64,000 nucleotides of DNA from Terriglobia bacterium (lineage in GTDB: Bacteria > Acidobacteriota > Terriglobia > Terriglobales > Acidobacteriaceae). Below, piece by piece: positions 52,581 to 60,658 of this stretch (positions within the stretch are counted from its first letter, which is position 1; each line of letters starts with the position of its first letter). The stretch covers positions 1-64,000 of the forward strand of contig JAIQFZ010000001.1 in assembly GCA_020073015.1 (NCBI GenBank), read 5' to 3'. The notes beneath the pieces are model-generated. The model searched no databases. It was not told the origin of the DNA and worked only from the letters and a program-made list of their open reading frames with translations. The position numbers were made by a program, and so were the translations under genes.

Positions 52581-53426
52581 TCACGGCAAAGGCTGGGCAA
52601 CAAGATTCTCGATCGCCGATCGCACCTTCGCCGACACCGCATCCGTATCGTGCAGACTCAGCCCTGCCGTTGAAATCGGCTCGCCCACCCGCATCTCCAG
52701 AGGCTGGCACTTGATGTGATAGGTATTCATCGGCAGCAAACCGAAGGTGCCCAGCAGCGCGATCGGCACAATGTCAGCCTGCGCCTTGATCGCCAGAAAA
52801 AACGCTCCCGGGAGAAATGGTTGCAGATGTCCATCCTGCGTGCGTCCGCCCTCGGGGAAGATCACCAGCGGCATACCGCTGCGCAGGCTCTTCAGAGCCG
52901 ACTTGATCGCTCCGATCGATGCCGCCGGATTCTGCTGGTTGATGCACACCTGCCCCGACCGCTTCAGATGCCACCCCACAAACGGATACGACAGCAACTC
53001 GCTCTTGAAGACAATCCGGAACTGGAAGGGCAGATGAACGTAGAGAATCGGAATGTCCAGCGCCGATGCGTGTGTCACCGCGTACACGCGCGGGTTTGAG
53101 GCATCGACCCGGTCCATCCCCGTCACCTTCACCGGCGACAGGATTGTCTTCATGATCAGCTGCGACCACAGACGCGCCAGTCGGTGCTGCACGCGTCCGC
53201 TCCGGTCAAACAGCGAACAAATTAGCGAAATCGTTCCCAGCACCAGCGTGTAAGCCCAGATCAGCGGATTCAGAATGAAATAGGACCGCAGACGGCTGAG
53301 CCAGCCATGACGCGTCACCGCCAGCCGCTTCTCCACCCACGTAGGGACAGCCGCCCCCGGCTGTCCAGCCGAACGCAGCTCGGCCCGCTCTTTATCGGGC
53401 TCCACGGTTGTCGTGATCTTCGTCAA
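52581..53426 (-). CDS. plsC: 1-acylglycerol-3-phosphate acyltransferase-like protein
   Basis: About 281 residues. PlsC motifs: YAVTHASALDIPILYVHL (HX4D) and VIFPEGGRTQDGHLQPFLPG, with QPLEMRVGEPISTAGLSLHD near the end; two membrane stretches (FILNPLIWAYTLVLGTISLI). It would acylate lysophosphatidate in the membrane. The start is uncertain: TTG 53426 or GTG 53405, because the long frame to 53906 is a shadow of folC. A palindromic repeat at 53341-53383 encodes the segment RAELRSAGQPGAAVPTW near the N-terminus. Confidence 0.82.
   Translation of the reverse strand: MTKITTTVEPDKERAELRSAGQPGAAVPTWVEKRLAVTRHGWLSRLRSYFILNPLIWAYTLVLGTISLICSLFDRSGRVQHRLARLWSQLIMKTILSPVKVTGMDRVDASNPRVYAVTHASALDIPILYVHLPFQFRIVFKSELLSYPFVGWHLKRSGQVCINQQNPAASIGAIKSALKSLRSGMPLVIFPEGGRTQDGHLQPFLPGAFFLAIKAQADIVPIALLGTFGLLPMNTYHIKCQPLEMRVGEPISTAGLSLHDTDAVSAKVRSAIENLVAQPLP
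53341..53383. repeat. Two-hairpin palindromic repeat inside the acyltransferase gene
   Basis: GTAGGGACAGCCGCCCCCGG then CTGTCC, followed by CCGAACGCAGCTCGG. Nearly the same 43 bases as upstream of valS (32362-32404). In frame with the acyltransferase. Confidence 0.82.
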
Positions 53427-53450
53427 ATCGTTCCCGCCAATTCCTGCAAC

Positions 53451-53477
53451 TCGCGGACAGGAGCGTCCGCGCCACAC
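53451..53477. repeat. Family A palindromic repeat
   Basis: TCGCGGACAGGAGCGTCCGC then GCCACAC between folC and the acyltransferase gene; relative of 56538-56564. Confidence 0.78.
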
Positions 53478-53482
53478 TTTAC

Positions 53483-54847
53483 TTAGATGTGTACGCCCAG
53501 CTGCCGCATCGCCTCGCCCACAATGTAGATCGAACCCGTAACCACCACCAGCCCTCCGCGACGCGCGATTTTGCCAGCGTCCGCAAGGGCCGAAGCTACA
53601 TCCGCAGCTTCCCGGATGTCGCCTGCCACGCGCGAAGCTGCCTGCCGGATCTCCGCCCCGCTGGCCGAGCGCGGGTTGTTGGCGGGCGTCACAATCACCT
53701 GCTCGGCAATCGGAAACAAAATTTCGGCAATCTCCGCGATCGCCTTGTCCCGCAGCACGCCAAACACCATCGTGACCGGCCGCTCTCCGTACGCCGCCGA
53801 CAACGTCGACCGTAAAGCCCAGGCTCCCGCCGGATTGTGCGCCACGTCCAGCACGTACTCCGGGCTGCTGCCGTCGCTCGCTACAACTTGAAACCGTCCC
53901 GGCCAACGCGTCTCGCGAATGCCGTGTTCAATGGCCTTCGGCGTAATCTGCGTGAACCCCTGGTCGTGCAACTCCGCCGCCGCCGCAATCGCCAGAGCGA
54001 GGTTCCTCAGTTGGTGACGCCCCACCAGCGGCGACTCAATCACAATCTCCTGTCCCAGCACTTGCATCGGATATCGCAGCCGCAGGAAGGTGTCACCTGC
54101 TTTCTGGGTACTGGGTACCAGGTACTGGCTACTCCCCGGCGAAACCGGGGGCACATAAGGCACCGCGTTCACCGCCCGTGCGCCCCGGTCCAGAATCGTG
54201 TTTCCGATCACGTCGTTCGCCTCCGGCAGTTGCGGCAGCGTAACCACCACGCCACCCGGCCGGATAATCCCAGCTTTCTCGCGCGCAATCTCACCGATCG
54301 TGTTGCCCAGGTATTTCTGATGATCGAGTGCGATGTCAGTGATCACGCTGACTCGCGGCTCCACGACGTTGGTCGCATCCAGGCGCCCGCCCATCCCGAC
54401 TTCCAGCACCGCCAACCCCGGCCGCACCCGCGCGAAATGTTCAAAGGCCATCGCCGTCAGCATCTCGAAAAAGCTTGGATGCCACGGCAGATCGCCCTCC
54501 GTCACGAGCCGCTCCGCTGTGCGGTCCGCGACGTCGTGCAGCAGGGCGAAATCGTCGTCCCCGATCGGCTCGCCGTTGACTCGGATCCGCTCATTGATGT
54601 GCACCAGGTGCGGCGATGTGTACAGCCCGCTCTTCAGCCCTGCTGCCTGCAGGATGGAAGCCAGCGTTGCGGCGGTCGAGCCCTTGCCGTTGGTCCCCGC
54701 AACCAGCACACTCGCAAAACGTTTCTCCGGATGCCCGAGCGCCGCCAGCAGCACCCGCATATGCGCCAAGTCGAACTTGTGCGACGGCGTCTGTGCCAGC
54801 TCATGGCCCAACGCATACATCTGCGCAACTGCGGTTTCGTAGGACAT
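53483..54847 (-). CDS. folC: Folylpolyglutamate synthase / dihydrofolate synthase
   Basis: Adds glutamate to dihydropteroate and folates. 454 residues from ATG 54847. Motifs: VLVAGTNGKGSTAATLASIL (P-loop), GLYTSPHLVHINERIRV, PGLAVLEVGMGGRLDATNVV, ISVITDIALDHQKYLGNT and LDVAHNPAGAWALRSTL. A region at about residue 238-249 (SSQYLVPSTQKAG) coincides with a GGTACC-type repeat and is probably inserted. accD lies upstream and the acyltransferase downstream, on the same strand. Confidence 0.93.
   Translation of the reverse strand: MSYETAVAQMYALGHELAQTPSHKFDLAHMRVLLAALGHPEKRFASVLVAGTNGKGSTAATLASILQAAGLKSGLYTSPHLVHINERIRVNGEPIGDDDFALLHDVADRTAERLVTEGDLPWHPSFFEMLTAMAFEHFARVRPGLAVLEVGMGGRLDATNVVEPRVSVITDIALDHQKYLGNTIGEIAREKAGIIRPGGVVVTLPQLPEANDVIGNTILDRGARAVNAVPYVPPVSPGSSQYLVPSTQKAGDTFLRLRYPMQVLGQEIVIESPLVGRHQLRNLALAIAAAAELHDQGFTQITPKAIEHGIRETRWPGRFQVVASDGSSPEYVLDVAHNPAGAWALRSTLSAAYGERPVTMVFGVLRDKAIAEIAEILFPIAEQVIVTPANNPRSASGAEIRQAASRVAGDIREAADVASALADAGKIARRGGLVVVTGSIYIVGEAMRQLGVHI
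54103..54135. repeat. CTGGGTACCAGGTACTGG tract in folC
   Basis: TACTGGGTACCAGGTACTGG is a near-palindrome that stays in frame within folC. A related tract (TATCTGGTACCTGGCT) occurs at about 6016 between genes. Confidence 0.5.
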
Positions 54848-54976
54848 AGACAAGCTCTCAGCCATCAGCCGTCAGCCATCAGTTTCAGGGTATCGGCCCG
54901 TCCTATTCCAGAGACGCGCAATGAAACGCCAAAGATTCACAGTAAGTGGGGAAAAGGAGGTCTCCGACTGGCCGAA

Positions 54977-55014
54977 AGCTGATAGCTGAAGGCTGATAGC
55001 TGAAGGCTGACGGC
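54977..55014. repeat. GCTGATAGCTGAAG direct repeats
   Basis: Two and a half copies of a 14-base unit between folC and accD. The gap 54848-55019 shows no gene. Confidence 0.7.
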
Positions 55015-55019
55015 GGAAT

Positions 55020-55868
55020 CTACGCGGCCGCCGCCATGAACTCCAGCGCCCGGGCAATGTACGGCTTCAACTCTTTGCGCGTCACGACCGCATCCAGCAT
55101 CCCGTGTTCCAGCAAGAACTCCGACCGCTGGAATCCGGGCGGCAACTTCTGCCGGATGGTCTGTTCGATCACACGCGGCCCCGCGAAACCAATCAGCGCT
55201 CCCGGCTCCGCGATATTCAGATCGCCCAGCATGGCAAACGAAGCCGTCACGCCCCCCGTTGTGGGGTCGGTCAAAACCGAAATGTAAGGAACGCGCGCCG
55301 CATCCAGCCGGGCCAGCGCGGCCGAAATCTTCGCCAGCTGCATCAGGCTGATCACGCCTTCCATCATGCGCGCCCCGCCCGAGGCCGAAACAATAATGAT
55401 CGGTGTCTGCGTGTCGGTGGCTCTCTCAATCGCGCGCGTAATCGCCTCGCCCACCACCGCTCCCATGCTGCCGCCGATAAACGAGTACTCCATCGAACTC
55501 ACAATCACCGGCCGCCCATTGAGCTTGCCGTGCGCGTTGATGACTGCGTCTTTCAATCCAGTATCTTTCTTCGCCTGCTTCAGCCGCGAGGAGTACGCCT
55601 TCAGATCCACAAACTTCAGCGGGTCGGTCGAAACCAGATTGCTGTCGAAAACGTCATACTGATTGTCGTCTAAAAGTTGTGCCAACCGCGTGCGCGCGTC
55701 GATGCGGAAGTGCTTGTCGCACTTCGGGCAGACATTCAGATTATCTTCCAGGTCCTTTTTCCAGATGATCTGGCGGCAGCCGTCGCACTTCACCCACAGC
55801 CCCTCCGTGCGAACCTTCCTCTCGCCCGAAGTATCCAACTCACCGGATTGTCGTTTGAACCAAGTCAT
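55020..55868 (-). CDS. accD: Acetyl-CoA carboxylase carboxyltransferase, beta subunit
   Basis: First committed step of fatty acid synthesis. 282 residues from ATG 55868; the longer frame to 55934 lies in repeat DNA. Zinc ribbon CDGCRQII...CPKCDKHF, then the crotonase fold with SMEYSFIGGSMGAVVGEAIT, IIIVSASGGARMMEGVISLM and TDPTTGGVTASFAMLGD. The alpha subunit gene (accA) is not in the window. folC follows downstream, a common pairing. Confidence 0.95.
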   Translation of the reverse strand: MTWFKRQSGELDTSGERKVRTEGLWVKCDGCRQIIWKKDLEDNLNVCPKCDKHFRIDARTRLAQLLDDNQYDVFDSNLVSTDPLKFVDLKAYSSRLKQAKKDTGLKDAVINAHGKLNGRPVIVSSMEYSFIGGSMGAVVGEAITRAIERATDTQTPIIIVSASGGARMMEGVISLMQLAKISAALARLDAARVPYISVLTDPTTGGVTASFAMLGDLNIAEPGALIGFAGPRVIEQTIRQKLPPGFQRSEFLLEHGMLDAVVTRKELKPYIARALEFMAAAA

Positions 55869-55872
55869 AAAG

Positions 55873-55966
55873 GCAGTTGCTAGTTGCTCGTTTCTGCTTT
55901 CTAGTTGTCTTCCGTACGCTACGCAGCACTTCAAACTAGCAACGAGAAACCAGCAACCAGAAACTA
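55873..55966. repeat. Inverted repeat of the GAAACCAGCAACC family between cobO and accD
   Basis: TTGCTAGTTGCTCGTTTCTG at the left and its inverse AACTAGCAACGAGAAACCAG at the right span about 90 bp. The cobO stop codon TAG lies in the right arm. Confidence 0.75.
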
Positions 55967-56500
55967 GTACTCAATTCCTCTCTGCGCCATCACGCCCTTC
56001 TCATACGCGTGCTTCACCTGGCGCATTTCCGTCACCGTATCGGCAAGCTCGACAATTGTCGGATGCGCATTCCTCCCGGTCAAGATGACATGCACCATCT
56101 CCGGCTTCTGCTTTAGCGACTCTGCCACCTTGCCCGCGTCCAGCATACCGTAGCTGATGGCGTAATTGATCTCGTCCAGCACCACCAGATCCCATTCCCC
56201 GGACTGGATTGCCTTCTCCGCCTCCGCCCAAGCCTCTTCAACCATCCGAACGTCCTCAGGATCGGGCTTCTCGGCTCCCACTTTCACAAACCCCCGGCCC
56301 ATCTGCTTCATCACGAACTTATCGCCGAACGCCTGTACGGCATCGAGTTCGCCATAGTGCCACGAACCCTTCAGAAACTGCAGCATCAGAACCCGCATCC
56401 CCTGCCCAACTGCCCGCAGCGCCGTCCCCATTGCCGCGGTGGTCTTCCCCTTACCCGGACCGGTATTCACGATGATGAGACCACGGCGCAGATCCGACAT
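55964..56500 (-). CDS. cobO: Cob(I)yrinic acid a,c-diamide adenosyltransferase
   Basis: Adenosylates corrinoids using ATP (CobA/CobO/BtuR family). 178 residues. P-loop NTGPGKGKTTAAMGTALR near the N-terminus, then LMLQFLKGSWHYGELDAVQA, WDLVVLDEINYAISYGM and VHVILTGRNAHPTIVELAD with TEMRQVKHAYEKGVMAQRGI at the end. No other cobalamin genes are nearby; a salvage role is possible. Confidence 0.93.
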   Translation of the reverse strand: MSDLRRGLIIVNTGPGKGKTTAAMGTALRAVGQGMRVLMLQFLKGSWHYGELDAVQAFGDKFVMKQMGRGFVKVGAEKPDPEDVRMVEEAWAEAEKAIQSGEWDLVVLDEINYAISYGMLDAGKVAESLKQKPEMVHVILTGRNAHPTIVELADTVTEMRQVKHAYEKGVMAQRGIEY

Positions 56501-56537
56501 AGAAGGCGAATGCTTGATTCTACGCTACCCAAGCCCA

Positions 56538-56564
56538 GTGTGGCGCGGACACTCCTGTCCGCGA
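56538..56564. repeat. Family A palindromic repeat
   Basis: GTGTGGCGCGGACACTCCTG then TCCGCGA; lies about 40 bp upstream of cobO. Confidence 0.8.
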
Positions 56565-56692
56565 AAAGCGTGTGCCCAGCGGAAGGGTCGCCTTCGAGTA
56601 GAACTGGTCTCATCGATGGGTGTGGAAGGGAGCAGCTTTCATCCGGACCGCCGAACACGAGGGCTTTACGAACTGCGGAGGAATTGCAAATG

Positions 56693-56726
56693 AAGAAAGG
56701 CGGACGGCTTTGGCGACCGTCCGCCT
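56693..56726 (-). terminator. Intrinsic terminator for the small gene at 56749-56916
   Basis: On the minus strand GGCGGACGG and CCGTCCGCC arms around TCGCCAAAG, followed by TTTCTTC. Placed 23 bp past the stop codon. Confidence 0.78.
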
Positions 56727-56748
56727 CGAGTCAAACGGGGGAGCTTGT

Positions 56749-56916
56749 TTACGGCATTTCGACAACCCGCGACAACCTTGGCGGCCCGTCGCTGGTCGCC
56801 GCGCCCGGATCGTCCGCGCTCAGCAACCGTGCCGCCATCCGCAAGATTTCCATCTCTTTCCGGATCTTGAGTATTTCCTGCTCTTTCGCCCGTATCACGT
56901 CGTATGGGTTTTTCAT
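56749..56916 (-). CDS. Small conserved coiled-coil-like protein, 55 residues
   Basis: MKNPYDVIRAKEQEILKIRK, then EMEILRMAARLLSADDPGA. It begins with a charged helix that could form a coiled coil. I recall similar very short proteins in Acidobacteria (MK-PYEV-R-KEQE). It is backed by a well-placed terminator. No clear ribosome binding site; function unknown. Confidence 0.65.
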   Translation of the reverse strand: MKNPYDVIRAKEQEILKIRKEMEILRMAARLLSADDPGAATSDGPPRLSRVVEMP

Positions 56917-57075
56917 TGGGGGAGGGCCTCGTGCAGCTCTTCAGGACTTTGTTCCGCCTGTGAACCACACAATAGTCCACTTCCCGAGCCTTGAGAACCT
57001 GTCGGAGGTGCATCCCGTCCGGAAATCGAACCGCCAGCAGACCCGGCAACCGGCCGATGCCTGTTTACTCCTGAG

Positions 57076-57516
57076 TTAATGTCCCAGATGATAGGGATGG
57101 TTCTTCAGAATGGTGAGAGCGCGGTAAAGCTGCTCTACCAGGACCACGCGCGCCAGTTCATGCGGCAGCGTCATTTTGCCCAGAGACAAAACAAAACCAG
57201 CCTGCTGCCGCGCCTCGTCGCCAAAGCCATCGGCCCCGCCGATCGCGAACAAAACAGGCAGCGCACTCACCTGCTCGCGCGCCAGAAAACCGGCTAGTTC
57301 CTCCGACGACAGCTGCTTCCCGCGTGTATCGAGCAGGACCAGTTTGTGCCGGTCCCTCTGTCGTTCCCCCCGCGCCAGCGACAGAACCGCAGCCTCGTCC
57401 TTCAGCGCCAGGCCCACAACCTCCGCATAGCGCGAGATCCGCTTCAGGTAGTCGTCGGTCAGAGTCTGGATCGCCGGCTCTTTCGTCTTCCCGATCCAAG
57501 CCACTTTGATCTTCAT
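57076..57516 (-). CDS. rlmH: 23S rRNA (pseudouridine-1915-N3)-methyltransferase
   Basis: SPOUT-fold enzyme modifying helix 69 of 23S rRNA. 146 residues: MKIKVAWIGKTKEPAIQTLT at the start, LVLLDTRGKQLSSEELAGFL, PVLFAIGGADGFGDEARQQA (SAM knot), LPHELARVVLVEQLYRALTI with the final NHPYHLGH. Part of the usual nadD-rsfS-rlmH neighbourhood, though other genes lie in between. Confidence 0.94.
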   Translation of the reverse strand: MKIKVAWIGKTKEPAIQTLTDDYLKRISRYAEVVGLALKDEAAVLSLARGERQRDRHKLVLLDTRGKQLSSEELAGFLAREQVSALPVLFAIGGADGFGDEARQQAGFVLSLGKMTLPHELARVVLVEQLYRALTILKNHPYHLGH

Positions 57517-57542
57517 GGGTGCTTGCCGTTAACGGCGGGTGC

Positions 57543-57581
57543 GCCGCTCATCGCGCACTTTGCGATGAGTGGGATTCCACT
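57543..57581. repeat. CTCATCGCGCACTTTGCGATGAG repeat (copy 1)
   Basis: Inverted arms CTCATCGC and GCGATGAG, then TGGGATTCCA. A second copy with few changes is at 62993-63030. Confidence 0.8.
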
Positions 57582-57630
57582 GGGTCGCACGCGCTCCTGG
57601 AGAAGCCACTGAAGTTCCAACACTCAAACC

Positions 57631-58464
57631 TCACGCTTTCCCTGACGCAAACACAACCTCCGCCCCAAACCGCACCTCATCCCCCACCCGATACCGCTCG
57701 ATCGCGGCCTTCGCCTCGGCCCGAATCGCCGGCCACGCGTCGGCCGGCACCCGCTCCAGCATTGGCCGAAACGGCGCGGACACTGCGCAGGCATACTCAA
57801 AGACTTCTTCCGCTTCTCCCGGCCAGGTCCAGGGCAATTTGCGAACCGACTCTTCTACCTCCTGAAACCGCGCCGCCCGCAACACCTCCGCCAGCGACCC
57901 CGCCTTCGAAAACCGAAACAGGTCAGCCCCGCCCGGCTCCAACATCGTTCCGCCGGCGTGCCGGTGCACAATCTCCATCGTGGTCTGCCAATACGGCTGC
58001 TCGATCGGGCCCCACGCCGCAAAGCAGGCGCGAGCGCCCGCCTGCAACACGCGCCGCAGTTCCATCATTGCACGCTCGACATCCGCGAAGAACATCACCC
58101 CAAAGCGGCAGGTGGCCAGGTCAAAGCTCTGGTCGGCAAACGGCAGCTTGTGGGCATCCGCCTGCTGCGTCGAGAAGTTCGCAAGCCCCTTGCCTTTGGC
58201 GCGCTGTCCAGCCAGGTCGAGCAAGTCGGAACTCAGGTCCGTGGCCGTCACATGGCCGTCCGACCCCACCCGCTGCGCCAGACTGATCCCCGGCTCCCCT
58301 GTACCGCACGCCAGGTCGAGCACCTGCATGCCAGGGCGCGGCAGCGCATATTCCACCAGCGCCGCGGTAACCGCGCTCCCCAGGACCGCCGACTTCGCTC
58401 TCCACTTCTCCGCCGCGATCAGCCGATACGACGAACTCCACGGAGCTGCATGTGATGCCGCCAT
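57631..58464 (-). CDS. SAM-dependent methyltransferase, class I (UbiE-like)
   Basis: 277 residues. Motif I MQVLDLACGTGEPGISLAQR, then VTATDLSSDLLDLAGQRAKG (motif II), LPFADQSFDLATCRFGVMFF (motif III/post) and MMELRRVLQAGARACFAAWG. Resembles the UbiE/Methyltransf_11 group that methylates small molecules; the substrate is not predictable. Start is one base after the rsfS stop, so it is cotranscribed with rsfS. Confidence 0.85.
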   Translation of the reverse strand: MAASHAAPWSSSYRLIAAEKWRAKSAVLGSAVTAALVEYALPRPGMQVLDLACGTGEPGISLAQRVGSDGHVTATDLSSDLLDLAGQRAKGKGLANFSTQQADAHKLPFADQSFDLATCRFGVMFFADVERAMMELRRVLQAGARACFAAWGPIEQPYWQTTMEIVHRHAGGTMLEPGGADLFRFSKAGSLAEVLRAARFQEVEESVRKLPWTWPGEAEEVFEYACAVSAPFRPMLERVPADAWPAIRAEAKAAIERYRVGDEVRFGAEVVFASGKA

Positions 58465-58465
58465 C

Positions 58466-58897
58466 TCAGGCCTTCTTCTTTCGTACGCGCTTTGGCGCCG
58501 CGCCGCTCGCTGCCCGCCGACGCTTGGGAGCCGCCATCAATTCCGCTGGCTCCAGCCGCGTTGCTGACTTCCACAAACGCTCCAGGTCGTAGTACCGCCG
58601 GGCATTTTCCGAAAAAATGTGGACGACAAAATCCACGTAGTCCAGCAGCACCCACTCCGCCTGCTTGTAGCCCTCGGTGTGCGTCGGACGCAGGCCCAGC
58701 GCCTCCAGTCGATCATCCACCGCGTCCGCAATCGCCTGGATCTGCCGCGGATTGGTCCCACTGCACATCACAAAATAATCGGTGAACGCCCCCGAATCTT
58801 TTTCCAGCTCAAGAACCGTGACTTGTTCGGCTTTTTTATCCTGGCAGGCGAGGATGGCTTCGTTGACCTGACGTTTGAGGTCGTTCGTCTTCTTCAT
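58466..58897 (-). CDS. rsfS: Ribosome silencing factor RsfS
   Basis: Binds L14 and blocks subunit joining in starvation. 143 residues from ATG 58897. LKRQVNEAILACQDKKAEQV, TDYFVMCSGTNPRQIQAIAD, GLRPTHTEGYKQAEWVLLDY and VDFVVHIFSENARRYYDLER are family motifs. A C-terminal Lys/Arg/Ala tail (PKRRRAASGAAPKRVRKKKA) extends it by about 25 residues. nadD lies further upstream. Confidence 0.93.
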   Translation of the reverse strand: MKKTNDLKRQVNEAILACQDKKAEQVTVLELEKDSGAFTDYFVMCSGTNPRQIQAIADAVDDRLEALGLRPTHTEGYKQAEWVLLDYVDFVVHIFSENARRYYDLERLWKSATRLEPAELMAAPKRRRAASGAAPKRVRKKKA

Positions 58898-59127
58898 AGA
58901 GGGCGTATCGATTGTAACGCGCAAGCGGCGCGGTAGGGCGAAGCGCGAGCAGCGCCGCGGAGGGCAGGATCGGTCGCCGATAGGATGATTACAGCGAGAC
59001 GCCCGCCGATCGCTTGTAGAACGGCGATGTTACGCCAGCGACCTCCCCTCCCCTAAGAGTTGAATTGACCGACGCGCTGCGTCCGTTTAGCATGGCGCAG
59101 TCCAGTCAGCCTGTCTACGAGGCGTTC

Positions 59128-59661
59128 ATGACCAGTCGGAGTATTCTCCTTCCATGTTTGCTGTTCCTGTTCCTTTCTGCGAACCTGTTCGCCCAAAGCC
59201 AGCAAAAGCGAGGACCGTCCACTCCAGAGGAGCGGACGAAGGCCGTACAGATCGCTCGTGGCCTCGAATCCGATCCATTGCAGCCCGGCAACAAGGACAT
59301 GCGCACGTGGTTTACGCTCTGGCTGATCGAGGTACCAGATATCACCGTTCAGGTCTGCGGTGAAGAACTCGGACCGGTCTTCCACGAGTCGAACCGTGAC
59401 AAGAATTTTGTGAGCGAAATTTTTGGCCAAAGCATGTTTTCCGCCGCCAGTTTTGTTATTGAGCATCCGGACCAAGCCAAGAACGCGATTGCTGTGTACA
59501 CCGCTGGACTCGAAGGGTCGCTCAAGGCTTACCAATCAATACTCAAGACACATCCAGAGGCAAAGTGGCCGTTCCTTGATGACTTGATCCTGAAGCAGCA
59601 GAAGGGCGAATTAGCAAAGCACGTTGAGAAAGCGACAGCCAAATGCAGGAAGCACGGCTAG
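59128..59661 (+). CDS. Secreted hypothetical protein inserted between rsfS and nadD
   Basis: 177 residues from ATG 59128, with GAGG five bases upstream. Signal peptide ILLPCLLFLFLSANLFAQ, then RGPSTPEERTKAVQIARGLE, WFTLWLIEVPDITVQVCGEE, SEIFGQSMFSAASFVIEHPD and AYQSILKTHPEAKWPFLDDL. No family recognised. It runs opposite to the surrounding housekeeping genes, so it is probably a later insertion. Confidence 0.7.
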   Translation: MTSRSILLPCLLFLFLSANLFAQSQQKRGPSTPEERTKAVQIARGLESDPLQPGNKDMRTWFTLWLIEVPDITVQVCGEELGPVFHESNRDKNFVSEIFGQSMFSAASFVIEHPDQAKNAIAVYTAGLEGSLKAYQSILKTHPEAKWPFLDDLILKQQKGELAKHVEKATAKCRKHG

Positions 59662-59727
59662 AAGCTCAGGCAGGGGATGCGAGCCGATTTTCACTCGCCC
59701 TTCGCGCCGCGTGGTGACCGCCAGCTC

Positions 59728-60411
59728 TCACGCGCCCTTCCGGTACAGCCCCATCTTCCGCACATACTCCGCCACCCGAGGATCCAGCCATCGCCCCAGC
59801 GGCTTGCCCTGCGCCGCCGCGGCCCGAATCGTCGTGGCGGAAACATTCTGCTGCACCCCATCCAGCAGGTGCAGAGTCACGCCCGGCAGCACCAGGTCTC
59901 CCGTCGCCGCCTGCTTCTGAAACGGCTTCGTCACCGCCGCCGGAGGACGTACCGCCTCCGGCAGCGACTCGGCAACGTCTCGCAATGAGAATCCTGGACG
60001 GCTGGCCACGATGAACTCGCACTCCGCCAAGAGCGCCTGAGCCTCGTGCCACTTCGCAATGTCCTTGAAAGCGTCGATTCCGGTCAGAAAGAACAGCCGG
60101 TCCGCCTTCTTCAGCGTCCGCTTCACTCGCCGGACCGTATCAATCGAGTAGTTGGCCGCCTGCGCTACTCCTCCACCCGAACCCGACTCCAGCAGCGACG
60201 GCACACATCGCTTGTCATCCTGCGTTGCCAGCACCACCATCGCATACCGATGAACAAACGCAGTGACTGGCTGTTTCTGTTTGTGCGGAGGTACGTTCGC
60301 GGGCACAAACAGCACCTGCCGAAGTGAGAAGCGGTCTGCCGCCGCCTGGGCCAGCGCCAAATGCCCGCGGTGGATTGGATCGAAGCTTCCGCCGAAAACC
60401 CCGATGTTCAT
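59728..60411 (-). CDS. nadD: Nicotinate-nucleotide adenylyltransferase
   Basis: Forms deamido-NAD from nicotinate mononucleotide and ATP. 227 residues. MNIGVFGGSFDPIHRGHLAL holds the HxGH motif; FVPANVPPHKQ, FFLTGIDAFKDIAKWHEAQA and NVSATTIRAAAAQGKPLGRW (SxxxxR) match the family, with YVRKMGLYR at the end. With nadC it gives two NAD steps in the window. Upstream of rsfS as usual, with one inserted gene between. Confidence 0.94.
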   Translation of the reverse strand: MNIGVFGGSFDPIHRGHLALAQAAADRFSLRQVLFVPANVPPHKQKQPVTAFVHRYAMVVLATQDDKRCVPSLLESGSGGGVAQAANYSIDTVRRVKRTLKKADRLFFLTGIDAFKDIAKWHEAQALLAECEFIVASRPGFSLRDVAESLPEAVRPPAAVTKPFQKQAATGDLVLPGVTLHLLDGVQQNVSATTIRAAAAQGKPLGRWLDPRVAEYVRKMGLYRKGA

Positions 60412-60658
60412 CCGTCCCCTTTCTACTATGCGCGGTTAGTTTCGTGTTTCTCACCGCGTGTTGCAAGTCTTTGTTCCTTGTAAACACAATTTTGCACCAT
60501 CGATTCTTGAGTTACTGGCAATTCGGCGTAAGGTAGCTATGCCCACTCGTCGCTCCAAACCCGGCTCCCACACTGGCCTTTGGGACACTGTGCCTTCGCC
60601 GGGACCGTGTGAACAGGCGTAACTCGCTTGCGCATCTCTCTGCGCATAGCATGAATTT

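Noticed and set aside
53427-53906. Extension of the acyltransferase frame up to 53906
   Set aside because: It is a Gly/Arg-rich shadow of folC on the same strand in another frame.
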